Shown: piece by piece, positions 1-5,334 of the stretch
Position numbering within the stretch: the first letter of the stretch is position 1
Layout of the letters: each line of letters starts with the position of its first letter
NCBI GenBank assembly: GCA_031259795.1
Contig: JAIRLA010000301.1
Coordinates: forward strand, 1-5,708
Direction of reading: 5' to 3'
Length of the DNA stretch: 5,708 nucleotides
From: Azoarcus sp.
Lineage (GTDB): Bacteria > Pseudomonadota > Gammaproteobacteria > Burkholderiales > Rhodocyclaceae
Translations under genes and position numbers: made by a program
The notes under the pieces: generated by a model
Told to the model about the DNA's origin: nothing
Seen by the model: only the letters and a program-made list of their open reading frames with translations
The model's database searches: none

Positions 1-147
1 GACCTGCAAGCGGCGGTGACGGTGGGCGGCCTGCCCTGCCTGGTGCTGACCGGCAAAGGCGAAAAAACGCGCGCCGATCCGCAATTGCCCTCGCAAACCG
101 TGATCTTCGACGACCTCGCGGCCGTGGCCGCCCAATTGACCGCCTGA
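1..147 (+). CDS. gmhB: D-glycero-beta-D-manno-heptose 1,7-bisphosphate 7-phosphatase, C-terminal end (partial)
   Basis: The frame is open from the first base to a TGA at 145-147, giving 48 residues that start DLQAAVTVGG and end in AAQLTA. The stretch with LVLTGKGEKT, followed by a short acidic segment (VIFDDLAAV) and a hydrophobic helix, matches the C-terminus of GmhB, a HAD-superfamily phosphatase. GmhB removes the C7 phosphate of heptose bisphosphate during ADP-heptose synthesis for the LPS inner core, in the cytoplasm. The HAD catalytic aspartates lie upstream, outside the window, so activity cannot be judged. The family is about 180-190 residues long, so roughly three quarters is missing. 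In many betaproteobacteria gmhB is followed by an acyltransferase gene (plsC); here it is followed by repeats. The identification rests on a short tail, so a related HAD phosphatase is possible. Confidence 0.8.
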   Translation, partial: DLQAAVTVGGLPCLVLTGKGEKTRADPQLPSQTVIFDDLAAVAAQLTA

Positions 148-171
148 TTTCCCCGCAAAGGGGAGGGGAAA
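148..171 (+). terminator. Possible hairpin terminator after gmhB
   Basis: Directly after the stop codon, TTTCCCC (148-154) can pair with GGGGAAA (165-171) across a 10-base loop. There is no T-run after the hairpin, and the region is generally rich in C and G runs. It may be a terminator, or simply the edge of the repeat cluster that follows. Confidence 0.3.
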
Positions 172-210
172 GGCGTCCCGCGCCTCGCAATGACGAGTCT
201 TTCCAATGAA

Positions 211-264
211 CTCCCCTCCCCCGCTTGGCGGGCGAGAGGGTGCCCCGTCAGGGGCGGGAGAGGG
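211..264 (+). repeat. Repeat B, copy 1: double-hairpin unit
   Basis: It has a CTCCCCTCC start, a first hairpin CCCGC-TTG-GCGGG (220-232), a GAGAGGGT linker, a second hairpin GCCCC-GTCA-GGGGC (242-255) and a GGGAGAGGG end. It is in the same direction as copy 2. Repeats of this CTCCCC/GAGAGGG style are widespread in proteobacterial intergenic DNA (general knowledge). Confidence 0.8.
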
Positions 265-267
265 CTT

Positions 268-373
268 CGTTCCATGCGGAGCGTAGCGACGCTGATTTCT
301 TTGCGGCGGGGAGTGGACGGCGTTCCCTCCCCTCCCCTTTTTTATCCAGCGGCGCTACGCGCCGGGTGGAACG
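268..373. repeat. Repeat C, copy 1: imperfect long inverted repeat
   Basis: The arms 268-294 and 347-373 pair at 23 of 27 positions and enclose a 52-base spacer containing CTGATTTCTT near its left side and CCTTTTTTATCC at its right. The same spacer motifs recur in copy 2, so the whole 106-base block is one element, not two unrelated arms. Confidence 0.75.
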
Positions 374-377
374 CGCT

Positions 378-413
378 GGATTGCCACGTCGCTTCGCTCC
401 TCGCAATGACGAG
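378..413 (-). repeat. Repeat A, longest copy
   Basis: Read on the minus strand this is the motif beginning CTCGTCATTGCGAGGAGCG and ending in GGCAATCC. The ends ATTGC (380-384) and GCAAT (403-407) are complementary, so the element can fold. I recognise the sequence as a dispersed repeat seen in intergenic DNA of several bacterial groups. That is recollection, not a search result. Confidence 0.75.
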
Positions 414-441
414 GGGGGAGGACTATCGCGGCGACGAGCTC

Positions 442-479
442 CTCGCAATGACGAGGGGAGCGGTATTCGCAATGACGAG
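442..479 (-). repeat. Repeat A, two shortened copies
   Basis: Two copies of the CGCAATGACGAG core lie side by side (442-455 and 466-479), with only part of the longer element upstream: 421-441 resembles the preceding section of the 378-413 copy. Both have the same orientation as that copy. Confidence 0.65.
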
Positions 480-492
480 TTCTCCCGATGGA

Positions 493-546
493 TTCCCCTC
501 GCCCCCCGCAGGGGGGAGAGGGTGGCCGAAGGCCGGGAGAGGGGGG
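493..546 (+). repeat. Repeat B, copy 2: double-hairpin unit
   Basis: It has the same plan as copy 1 but different stem bases: CCCCCC-GCA-GGGGGG (502-516), then GGCC-GAA-GGCC (524-534), with the GAGAGGGTG linker and GGGAGAGGG end conserved. It faces the inverted copy 3 across repeat C copy 2. Confidence 0.8.
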
Positions 547-548
547 CG

Positions 549-658
549 CCAACCATCCGGCGCGCAGCGCCGCTGATTTCTTGGCGGTGGAGCACGGATA
601 GGCGTCTCGTTCCTTTCTTCCCTTTTTTATCCAGCGGCGCTGCGCGCCGGATGGTTGG
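549..658. repeat. Repeat C, copy 2: perfect 27-base inverted repeat
   Basis: The arms 549-575 and 632-658 are perfectly complementary over 27 bases, with a 56-base spacer. The spacer shares CTGATTTCTT and CCCTTTTTTATCC with copy 1 but differs between them. Pairs that differ from copy 1 change on both arms together, for example C565-G642 here against T284-A357 in copy 1. Confidence 0.85.
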
Positions 659-660
659 AA

Positions 661-710
661 GCCCTCTCCCGCCCTTCGGGCACCCTCCCCCGCCAGCGGG
701 GGAGGGGAGT
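661..710 (-). repeat. Repeat B, copy 3 (inverted)
   Basis: The reverse complement reads as the B unit. In plus-strand order the hairpins are GCCC-TTC-GGGC (671-681) and CCCCCGC-CA-GCGGGGG (687-702). Being inverted relative to copy 2, it extends the inverted repeat of C copy 2, so 493-710 is one large imperfect palindrome. Confidence 0.8.
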
Positions 711-831
711 TCATCGCGATGACGAAAGGAGAAGATTCGCAATGTCGATCCCGATCACGGCGGCGGGTGTTCTTGCCGTTTCCTGCGGGGGAAAACCGTT
801 GCCGCGGTATTCACGCGTTGGCCCCGCCCGG

Positions 832-861
832 TTGTCAAACACCCTCTTTCGCGAGGATGAT
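832..861 (+). promoter_or_regulatory. Weak candidate promoter for trpB2
   Basis: TTGTCA (832-837) and GATGAT (856-861) are 18 bases apart and lie in the non-repeat leader 36 bases before the chosen start codon. The match to a sigma-70 promoter is partial, and the placement rests mainly on position. No riboswitch or attenuator fold was recognised in 751-897. Confidence 0.22.
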
Positions 862-897
862 GTCGCTTTTCGTATTCCTCCGCACGGACGATCTGAT

Positions 898-2262
898 ATG
901 GAACCTACCCGCATCCTGCTCGAAGCCCACGAAATTCCCACCCATTGGTACAACATCGTTGCCGATCTGCCTTCGCCGCCCGCGCCGCCGCTTTTGCCGG
1001 ACGGTTCGCCCGCCAGCCCGGAAAAGCTGGGGGCGATCTTCCCGCCGGCGATCATCGCGCAGGAAATGAGCGCGGAGCGCTGGATCGAGATTCCGCGGGA
1101 AGTGCGCGAGATTTTCCGTCTGTGGCGGCCCAGTCCGCTGGTGCGCGCCGTGCGCCTGGAGGCGGCGCTGGGCACGCCCGCGAAGATTTTCTTCAAGTAC
1201 GAGGGCGTCTCGCCCGCCGGATCGCACAAGCCCAATTCCGCCGTGCCGCAGGCATATTACAACCGCGAGGCGGGCATCCGGCGGCTCGCCACCGAGACCG
1301 GGGCGGGGCAGTGGGGATCGTCGCTGGCGCTGGCCGGGCAGATGTTCGGGCTGGAGGTGCGCATTTACATGGTCAGGGTCAGTTACGAACAAAAGCCGTA
1401 CCGGCGGCTGATGATGCAGACGTGGGGCGCGGAAGTGTTCGCCAGTCCGTCCAGCCTGACCGAGACCGGGCGCAAGGCGCTGGCGGAGATGCCGGATACG
1501 CCGGGTTCGCTCGGCATCGCCATCTCCGAGGCGGTCGAGGAGGCGGCGGGCCGCGCCGACACCAATTACGCGCTGGGTTCGGTGTTGAATCATGTCGTGC
1601 TGCATCAGAGCATCATTGGCCTGGAGGCGAAAAAGCAATTCGACAAGATCGGGCTTTATCCGGATGTGATCGTCGCGCCTTGCGGCGGCGGTTCCAGTTT
1701 TGGCGGCATCGCCTTTCCTTTCCTGGGCGACAGGGCGGCGGGCGACAAGCGCGCGACGGGGTTGCGCGCCATCGCGGTCGAACCGGGTTCCTGCCCCAGC
1801 CTCACCCGGGGCCGCTACACCTACGATTACGGCGATGCTTCGGGCTTCACGCCCATGATGAAGATGTATACGCTCGGGCACGATTTCGTCCCGGCGGGCA
1901 TTCATGCCGGAGGTCTGCGTTACCACGGCGCTTCACAACTGGTCTCGCAGCTTTACCACGAGGGCCTGATCGAAGCCGTCGCCGTGCCGCAACTGGCAAC
2001 GTTCGATGCCGGAGTACAGTTCGCGCGTTGCGAGGGCGTCATCCCCGCGCCCGAATCCTGCCACGCCATCCGCGTCGCCATCGACGAGGCCCTGAAGTGC
2101 GGGGAGAGCGGCGAGAGCAAGGTGATTCTTTTCAATCTCACCGGGCACGGGCATTTCGATATGAGTTCATTCGAGCGCTACTTTGCCGGCGGGCTGGAGG
2201 ATTACGAATATCCGGCGGAAGCGGTGGAGAAATCGCTGGCGAAGCTGCCGGGATTCGCTTGA
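898..2262 (+). CDS. trpB2: TrpB2-type tryptophan synthase beta chain (PLP enzyme)
   Basis: The 454-residue cytoplasmic protein belongs to the TrpB2 branch of fold-type II PLP enzymes, which joins indole to serine (or O-phosphoserine in one characterised archaeal member) to give tryptophan. Visible signatures are the N-terminal [15 protein letters not shown] (14-28), the PLP lysine K111 in GSHKPNSA, the catalytic glutamate E133 in TETGAGQWG, the family block [12 protein letters not shown] (159-170), the phosphate loop CGGGSSFGG (262-270), GGLRYHG (338-344), and the TrpB2-style ending LTGHGHFDM (414-422). The loop has Ser267 where TrpB proteins usually have Asn, and Thr415 sits where the pyridine-contacting Ser is usual. 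ATG 898 is chosen because the family N-terminus starts right after it; only a weak GGACG (886-890) precedes it. An in-frame ATG at 742 has a good AAAGGAG but lies in repeat debris and would add 52 unmatched residues. No trpA or other trp gene is adjacent, which fits a stand-alone or salvage role. Confidence 0.93.
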   Translation: MEPTRILLEAHEIPTHWYNIVADLPSPPAPPLLPDGSPASPEKLGAIFPPAIIAQEMSAERWIEIPREVREIFRLWRPSPLVRAVRLEAALGTPAKIFFKYEGVSPAGSHKPNSAVPQAYYNREAGIRRLATETGAGQWGSSLALAGQMFGLEVRIYMVRVSYEQKPYRRLMMQTWGAEVFASPSSLTETGRKALAEMPDTPGSLGIAISEAVEEAAGRADTNYALGSVLNHVVLHQSIIGLEAKKQFDKIGLYPDVIVAPCGGGSSFGGIAFPFLGDRAAGDKRATGLRAIAVEPGSCPSLTRGRYTYDYGDASGFTPMMKMYTLGHDFVPAGIHAGGLRYHGASQLVSQLYHEGLIEAVAVPQLATFDAGVQFARCEGVIPAPESCHAIRVAIDEALKCGESGESKVILFNLTGHGHFDMSSFERYFAGGLEDYEYPAEAVEKSLAKLPGFA

Positions 2263-2284
2263 GTCGTCGCGCGGGTTGCCGGAG

Positions 2285-2303
2285 CCGGGGCTTTCCGCCC
2301 CGG
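2285..2303. terminator. Hairpin between convergent trpB2 and DUF4114 genes
   Basis: CCGGGGC (2285-2291) pairs perfectly with GCCCCGG (2297-2303) around a 5-base loop, in the 54 bases between the two stop codons. A hairpin can serve both directions. Neither side has a T-run, so its strength as an intrinsic terminator is uncertain. Confidence 0.45.
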
Positions 2304-2316
2304 GCGGCCTGATGGA

Positions 2317-2958
2317 TCAGCGGCGGCAAACGGGCTGGTAGTAATACCGGCCATAGTAGTAATAGGGATAGTAATAACATTGCTTCGCCGCTTGCGTCGC
2401 CTGCGTCGCTTGCGTCGCTTGCGTCGCCTGCGTCGCCTGCGCCGCCACCGGCGGTTGCGGCGCGGGCGCGGGCGCGGGCGCGGGGGTCGGGGAGACGTTG
2501 GTCACGATGAACATCGTGTCGTTGTAATCCTGGTCGCCGCCACGGTATTGGTCTTCGAAGCCAACGAAGGCCGTACCCGGCCCCTGGTATTCATAGTTCA
2601 CGACGGCGTGCGCCAGGCCATCGGTGTTGAGCGCGCCGCCGCCGCTGTAATACACCATGGAGACGGAGTGGTCGTGCAGCCGGAAAACCAGTTCTCCGCT
2701 GGCGAATGTCGAAACCGTCGCGCCGCTGTAGGTGGAGCCTGTGTAAAAAAGGTCCTGCCATGTGGAATAGTGGCCATTGGCGTCCACGCTGCTCAACGCA
2801 AGAGTGTGGACGTCATCGGCCTGACGCCCGTAGAAGGTCACTGTAACGGGAACCGCCGGATCAATGACGTAGAGCCTGCCGCCGTACACAGTGCTTCCCG
2901 TGGCCGCGGCGGGTAGGGAACCGACCATCAACAGTAATGAGGCAAATATCTTTTTCAT
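2317..2958 (-). CDS. Secreted DUF4114-domain protein with Tyr-rich C-terminus
   Basis: The 213-residue product starts MKKIFASLLLMVGSLPAAA, a typical Sec signal peptide (K2K3, hydrophobic 4-14, likely cleavage after about A19). Residues 22-155 are rich in Tyr, Gly, Ser and Val, like a beta-sandwich, and end in VGFEDQYRGGDQDYNDTMF (132-150). That acidic FED...D.DYND pattern is the hallmark of DUF4114, often found in exported proteins. Next come a (Pro-Ala) run (158-167), a linker with five Gln-Ala-Thr units (174-189), and a tail of 10 tyrosines between Cys194 and Cys211. It has no PEP-CTERM anchor, although DUF4114 proteins often carry one. The start at 2958 is chosen over an in-frame ATG at 2991 because AAGGA (complement of 2966-2970) sits 7 bases before it and the signal peptide begins there. 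The gene is convergent with trpB2 and divergent from ppk. Its function is unknown; an extracellular or surface structural role is a guess. Confidence 0.82.
   Translation of the reverse strand: MKKIFASLLLMVGSLPAAATGSTVYGGRLYVIDPAVPVTVTFYGRQADDVHTLALSSVDANGHYSTWQDLFYTGSTYSGATVSTFASGELVFRLHDHSVSMVYYSGGGALNTDGLAHAVVNYEYQGPGTAFVGFEDQYRGGDQDYNDTMFIVTNVSPTPAPAPAPAPQPPVAAQATQATQATQATQATQAAKQCYYYPYYYYGRYYYQPVCRR
2389..2442. repeat. Six tandem 9-base units inside the DUF4114 gene
   Basis: CGC(T/C)TGCG(T/C) occurs six times in a row without a break. On the minus strand it encodes the Gln-Ala-Thr linker. The unit is three codons, so gain or loss of copies changes linker length without shifting the frame. 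Confidence 0.85.
2460..2485. repeat. GCGGGC 6-base tandem repeat inside the DUF4114 gene
   Basis: About four GCGGGC units in a row, the last one imperfect, encode alternating Pro and Ala (residues 158-167) on the minus strand. The unit is in frame, so copy-number change would alter linker length only. Confidence 0.75.
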
Positions 2959-3016
2959 GACAATTTCCTTATTGGTGAATAAGAAGGACAAGGCCCGCGG
3001 TCGCGCGGGGCATACC

Positions 3017-3025
3017 CGTATAGCA
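3017..3025 (-). promoter_or_regulatory. Candidate extended -10 promoter of the DUF4114 gene
   Basis: On the minus strand this reads TGCTATACG, a TG-extended -10 element 59 bases before the start codon. The expected -35 position (3040-3045) reads GTAAAA, a poor match. Between promoter and ribosome site the GC-rich stretch 2993-3011 can form a short bulged hairpin. The call rests on one hexamer plus its position. Confidence 0.3.
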
Positions 3026-3073
3026 CGAATCGGGCCATGTTTTACCGTATTGATTCTAAAGAGAGGATTTCAG

Positions 3074-3187
3074 ATGCACGCCGCAAGTGTAAATAGTTCC
3101 GACAGCCCGTCCCGCCGTCCGTCCGGGCGGCGCTCCCGGCGCGATAGCTTCATGGGAGCGTTCCGCCGGAGCGGGAATGCCACATAA
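3074..3187 (+). CDS. Doubtful 37-residue Arg/Ser-rich ORF upstream of ppk
   Basis: ATG 3074 is preceded by AGAGGA (3062-3067) at a 6-base spacing and runs to TAA at 3185-3187, 29 bases before the ppk start. The product begins MHAASVNSSDSPSRR, is strongly basic, has no hydrophobic segment and matches no family I know. It could be a leader peptide affecting ppk translation or an accidental frame. The good ribosome site is the main argument for it; the composition, which simply follows the GC-rich hairpins in the DNA, argues against. Confidence 0.2.
   Translation: MHAASVNSSDSPSRRPSGRRSRRDSFMGAFRRSGNAT
3131..3160 (+). promoter_or_regulatory. Hairpin in the ppk leader
   Basis: CGCTCCC (3131-3137) pairs with GGGAGCG (3154-3160) over a 16-base loop, 56 bases before the ppk start. 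A second small imperfect palindrome (TTCCGC...GCGGGAA, 3161-3177) follows directly. They could form leader RNA structure. No clear Pho box or sigma-70 promoter was found for ppk. Confidence 0.3.
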
Positions 3188-3216
3188 TCGAAGCACGCTC
3201 CAACAGGAACACCGCC

Positions 3217-5301
3217 ATGGATATTCCCGCCCGCAACCCCCGCTTCGTTGTCGAACACTTCATCAACCGCGAACTGTCGTTGTTGCAGTTCCAGCGCCGC
3301 GTACTCGCGCAGGCCGCGGATACCGGCGTGCCGCTGCTGGAGCGGCTGCGATTCCTTTGTATCGTGTCGAGCAACCTCGACGAGTTTTTCGAGATCAGAG
3401 TCTCCGGCATCCGCGAGCATATCCGCCTGGGCGGCAACGCCGCCAGCGACGACGGCATCCCGCCCGCCGAACTGTTCGCGCGCATCAGCGGCGAAGTGCA
3501 TGAGCTTCTCGCCGGGCAATACGCGCTGCTCAACGACGACATCCTGCCAGCGCTGGAGCGCGAGGGGGTGGTCTTCCTGCGGCGCGGCATCTGGGACGAA
3601 GCGCAGGACGCCTGGATTCACGATTACTTTCGCCGCGAGGTCATTCCCGTCCTCACGCCGATCGGCCTCGATCCGGCGCACCCTTTTCCGCGCGTGCTCA
3701 ACAAGAGCCTGAATTTCGCCGTGGAACTGGAAGGCCGCGATGCTTTCGGGCGCAATTCCGGCGCGGCCATCGTGCAGGCGCCGAGAGTGCTGCCCCGCGT
3801 CATCCGCCTGCCCGACAAGCCGGGGCAAGCGCCTTATACCTTCGTATTCCTCTCCTCGATATTGCACGCGCATGTGGGCGAACTATTCAGCGGCATGCAT
3901 GTGCATGGTTGTTACCAGTTCCGCGTCACGCGCAATTCCGATCTGTTTGTCGATGAGGAAGAGGTCAAGGATTTGCGCGCCCAGCTCAAGGGCGAATTGC
4001 AGCAGCGCCATTTCGGCGATGCCGTGCGGCTGGAGGTGGCCGACAATTGTTCCGAAGAGACCGCCGCGTTCCTGCTCCAGCATTTCAGGCTTGGCCGCGC
4101 CGATCTGTACCGCACGCCGGGTATCGTCAATCTCGTCCGCCTGATGCAAGTGCCCGACTGGGTCGACCGTCCCGATCTCAAATACCCGGCCTTCCGCCCC
4201 GGCCTGCCCGGAGCGCTCGAACGCCGCGCCGTCTTCGACGCCATTCGCGGGCAGGATATTTTGCTCCACCATCCGTTCCAGAGTTTCGAGCCGGTGATCG
4301 AATTGCTGCGCGCCGCCGCCGACGATCCGCTGGTGGTGGCGATCAAGATGACGGTGTATCGCACCGGCACGGATTCCGTGCTGATGGAGCACCTCGTGCG
4401 CGCGGCGCAGAAGGGCAAGGAAGTCACGGTGGTGCTCGAATTGATGGCCCGCTTCGACGAGGAAGCCAATATCTCGTGGGCGACCCGTCTCGAAGAGGCC
4501 GGCGCGCATGTGGTCTATGGCGTCTTCGGCTACAAGGTGCACGCCAAGCTGCTGATGCTGGTGCGCCGCGAAGACGACGGCCTGCGCCGCTACGTCCATC
4601 TGGGCACCGGCAATTACCACCCGCGCACGACGCGCTTCTATACGGACTTCGGCCTGCTGACCTGCAATGAGCGGATCGGCGAAGATGTGGCCGAGGTTTT
4701 CAAGCAGATCACCGGGCTTGGCCGCGCATCCACGCTCGCGCATCTGTGGCAAGCGCCGTTCTCGCTCCAGCCCAATGTCGTGGCGGCCATCGGGCGCGAG
4801 GCCGAAATCGCCCGCGCCGGGCGGCGCGGACGCATCATCGCCAAGATCAACGCCCTGCTCGAACCCGAAACCATCGAGGCGCTCTACGACGCCTCGATGG
4901 CCGGGGTGGACATCGACCTCATCGTGCGCGGCCCGTGCGCGCTGCGCCCCGGCGTACCGGGATTGTCGGAAAACATCCGCGTGCGTTCGGTGGTCGGACG
5001 CTTTCTCGAACACCACCGCATTATGTATTTCCATGCCGATGGCGAAAACCGGGTATATCTGTCGAGCGCCGACTGGATGCAGCGCAATTTCTTCCGCCGT
5101 ATCGAAATCGCTTTTCCCGTACTCGATCCGCGGCTCAAGCGCCGGGTGATGAAGGAAGGTCTGCGCGCCTATCTCGTCGACAACTCCCAGGCCTGGGAAA
5201 TGCAGCCCGACGGGCAATACCGCCGCAAGGCGCCGCGCCGCGCCGCGCGCAACGCCCAGAGCATGTTGCTCGCGGAACTGGCGGCGAAGAACCGGACGTG
5301 A
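3217..5301 (+). CDS. ppk1: Polyphosphate kinase 1
   Basis: PPK1 reversibly transfers the gamma-phosphate of ATP to growing polyphosphate and is usually associated with the inner face of the membrane. The 694-residue product is close to the E. coli length (688). The order is an N-terminal domain with FINRELSLLQFQRRVL (15-30) and SSNLDEFFEIR (51-61), a middle domain with LTPIGLDPAHPFP (146-158), and then two phospholipase D-like C-terminal domains. In C1, KMTVYRTGTDS (377-387) holds Arg382 and LMARFDEEANI (409-419) holds Arg412, corresponding to the Mg/phosphate-binding arginines. The autophosphorylated histidine is H442 in GYKVHAKLL, with H461 in YVHLGTGNYHP. In C2, FLEHHRIMYF (596-605) holds His599, and SSADWMQRNFFRRIE (616-630) follows. 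All key residues are present, so it is probably active. ATG 3217 has AGGA (3205-3208) at 8 bases and gives the family N-terminus. The C-terminal 25 residues are basic. No ppx or pst/pho genes adjoin it in the window. Confidence 0.97.
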   Translation: MDIPARNPRFVVEHFINRELSLLQFQRRVLAQAADTGVPLLERLRFLCIVSSNLDEFFEIRVSGIREHIRLGGNAASDDGIPPAELFARISGEVHELLAGQYALLNDDILPALEREGVVFLRRGIWDEAQDAWIHDYFRREVIPVLTPIGLDPAHPFPRVLNKSLNFAVELEGRDAFGRNSGAAIVQAPRVLPRVIRLPDKPGQAPYTFVFLSSILHAHVGELFSGMHVHGCYQFRVTRNSDLFVDEEEVKDLRAQLKGELQQRHFGDAVRLEVADNCSEETAAFLLQHFRLGRADLYRTPGIVNLVRLMQVPDWVDRPDLKYPAFRPGLPGALERRAVFDAIRGQDILLHHPFQSFEPVIELLRAAADDPLVVAIKMTVYRTGTDSVLMEHLVRAAQKGKEVTVVLELMARFDEEANISWATRLEEAGAHVVYGVFGYKVHAKLLMLVRREDDGLRRYVHLGTGNYHPRTTRFYTDFGLLTCNERIGEDVAEVFKQITGLGRASTLAHLWQAPFSLQPNVVAAIGREAEIARAGRRGRIIAKINALLEPETIEALYDASMAGVDIDLIVRGPCALRPGVPGLSENIRVRSVVGRFLEHHRIMYFHADGENRVYLSSADWMQRNFFRRIEIAFPVLDPRLKRRVMKEGLRAYLVDNSQAWEMQPDGQYRRKAPRRAARNAQSMLLAELAAKNRT

Positions 5302-5334
5302 ATCCGCCGCGGCGGGCGCGGGGCGGCGCGGCGA

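Larger units (their letters stand above)
184..750. repeat. Mosaic of palindromic intergenic repeats (families A, B, C)
   Basis: This gene-free stretch between gmhB and trpB2 is built from three short palindromic families. A is a CTCGCAATGACGAG motif at 184-197, 400-413, 442-455 and 466-479 (the last with a T for the first C), with decayed forms at 713-728 and 734-750. B is a double-hairpin unit at 211-264, 493-546 and, inverted, 661-710. C is a long inverted repeat at 268-373 and 549-658. The order A-B-C occurs twice in the same direction, about 282-285 bases apart. Open frames through it on both strands are low-complexity Arg/Pro/Gly/Ser translations of the repeats and are not believable genes. 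No transposase is present, so the elements look non-autonomous (REP- or MITE-like). From 751 to 897 the repeats stop; that part is the likely leader of trpB2. Confidence 0.85.

Noticed and set aside
549..658. Insertion sequence with terminal inverted repeats
   Set aside because: The interval between the arms is only 56 bases and holds no transposase, and no flanking target-site duplication is evident. It is better described as a palindromic repeat.
190..742. Several open frames of 119-165 residues on both strands through the repeat cluster
   Set aside because: They overlap each other on both strands, are made of Arg/Pro/Gly/Ser low-complexity sequence, and follow the palindromic repeats exactly. 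No family resemblance was seen.
655..897. Extended N-terminus of the trpB2 frame (starts at 655 or 742)
   Set aside because: 655-710 is repeat B and 734-750 is a decayed repeat A. The TrpB2 family N-terminus begins at 898, and the product from there has the normal length.
835..1926. 363-residue minus-strand frame opposite trpB2
   Set aside because: It is a shadow of the GC-rich trpB2 coding sequence with Arg/Gly/His-rich composition and no recognisable domain.
945..2312. 455-residue plus-strand frame overlapping trpB2
   Set aside because: It is the alternative frame of trpB2, extremely rich in Arg, Ala and Gly. The overlapping frame is a clear TrpB2.
2389..2442. CRISPR-like array
   Set aside because: The 9-base units are contiguous with no spacers and encode a protein linker.
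2380..2916. Plus-strand frame beginning with repeated Leu-Arg-Arg units
   Set aside because: It is the antisense of the 9-base repeat and of the DUF4114 gene. The minus-strand frame has a signal peptide, a ribosome site and a known domain pattern.
3050..3095. Sigma-70 promoter for ppk (TTGATT with TAAATA downstream)
   Set aside because: The spacing is far from 17 bases and no hexamer pair fits well, so it was not called.
3883..5217. 444-residue minus-strand frame inside ppk1
   Set aside because: It is a shadow of ppk1, which has every catalytic motif in the plus frame.
5304..5315. CCGCCGCGGCGG palindrome as a terminator between ppk1 and yggU
   Set aside because: It has no loop and no T-run. 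In such GC-rich sequence a 12-base palindrome is weak evidence.
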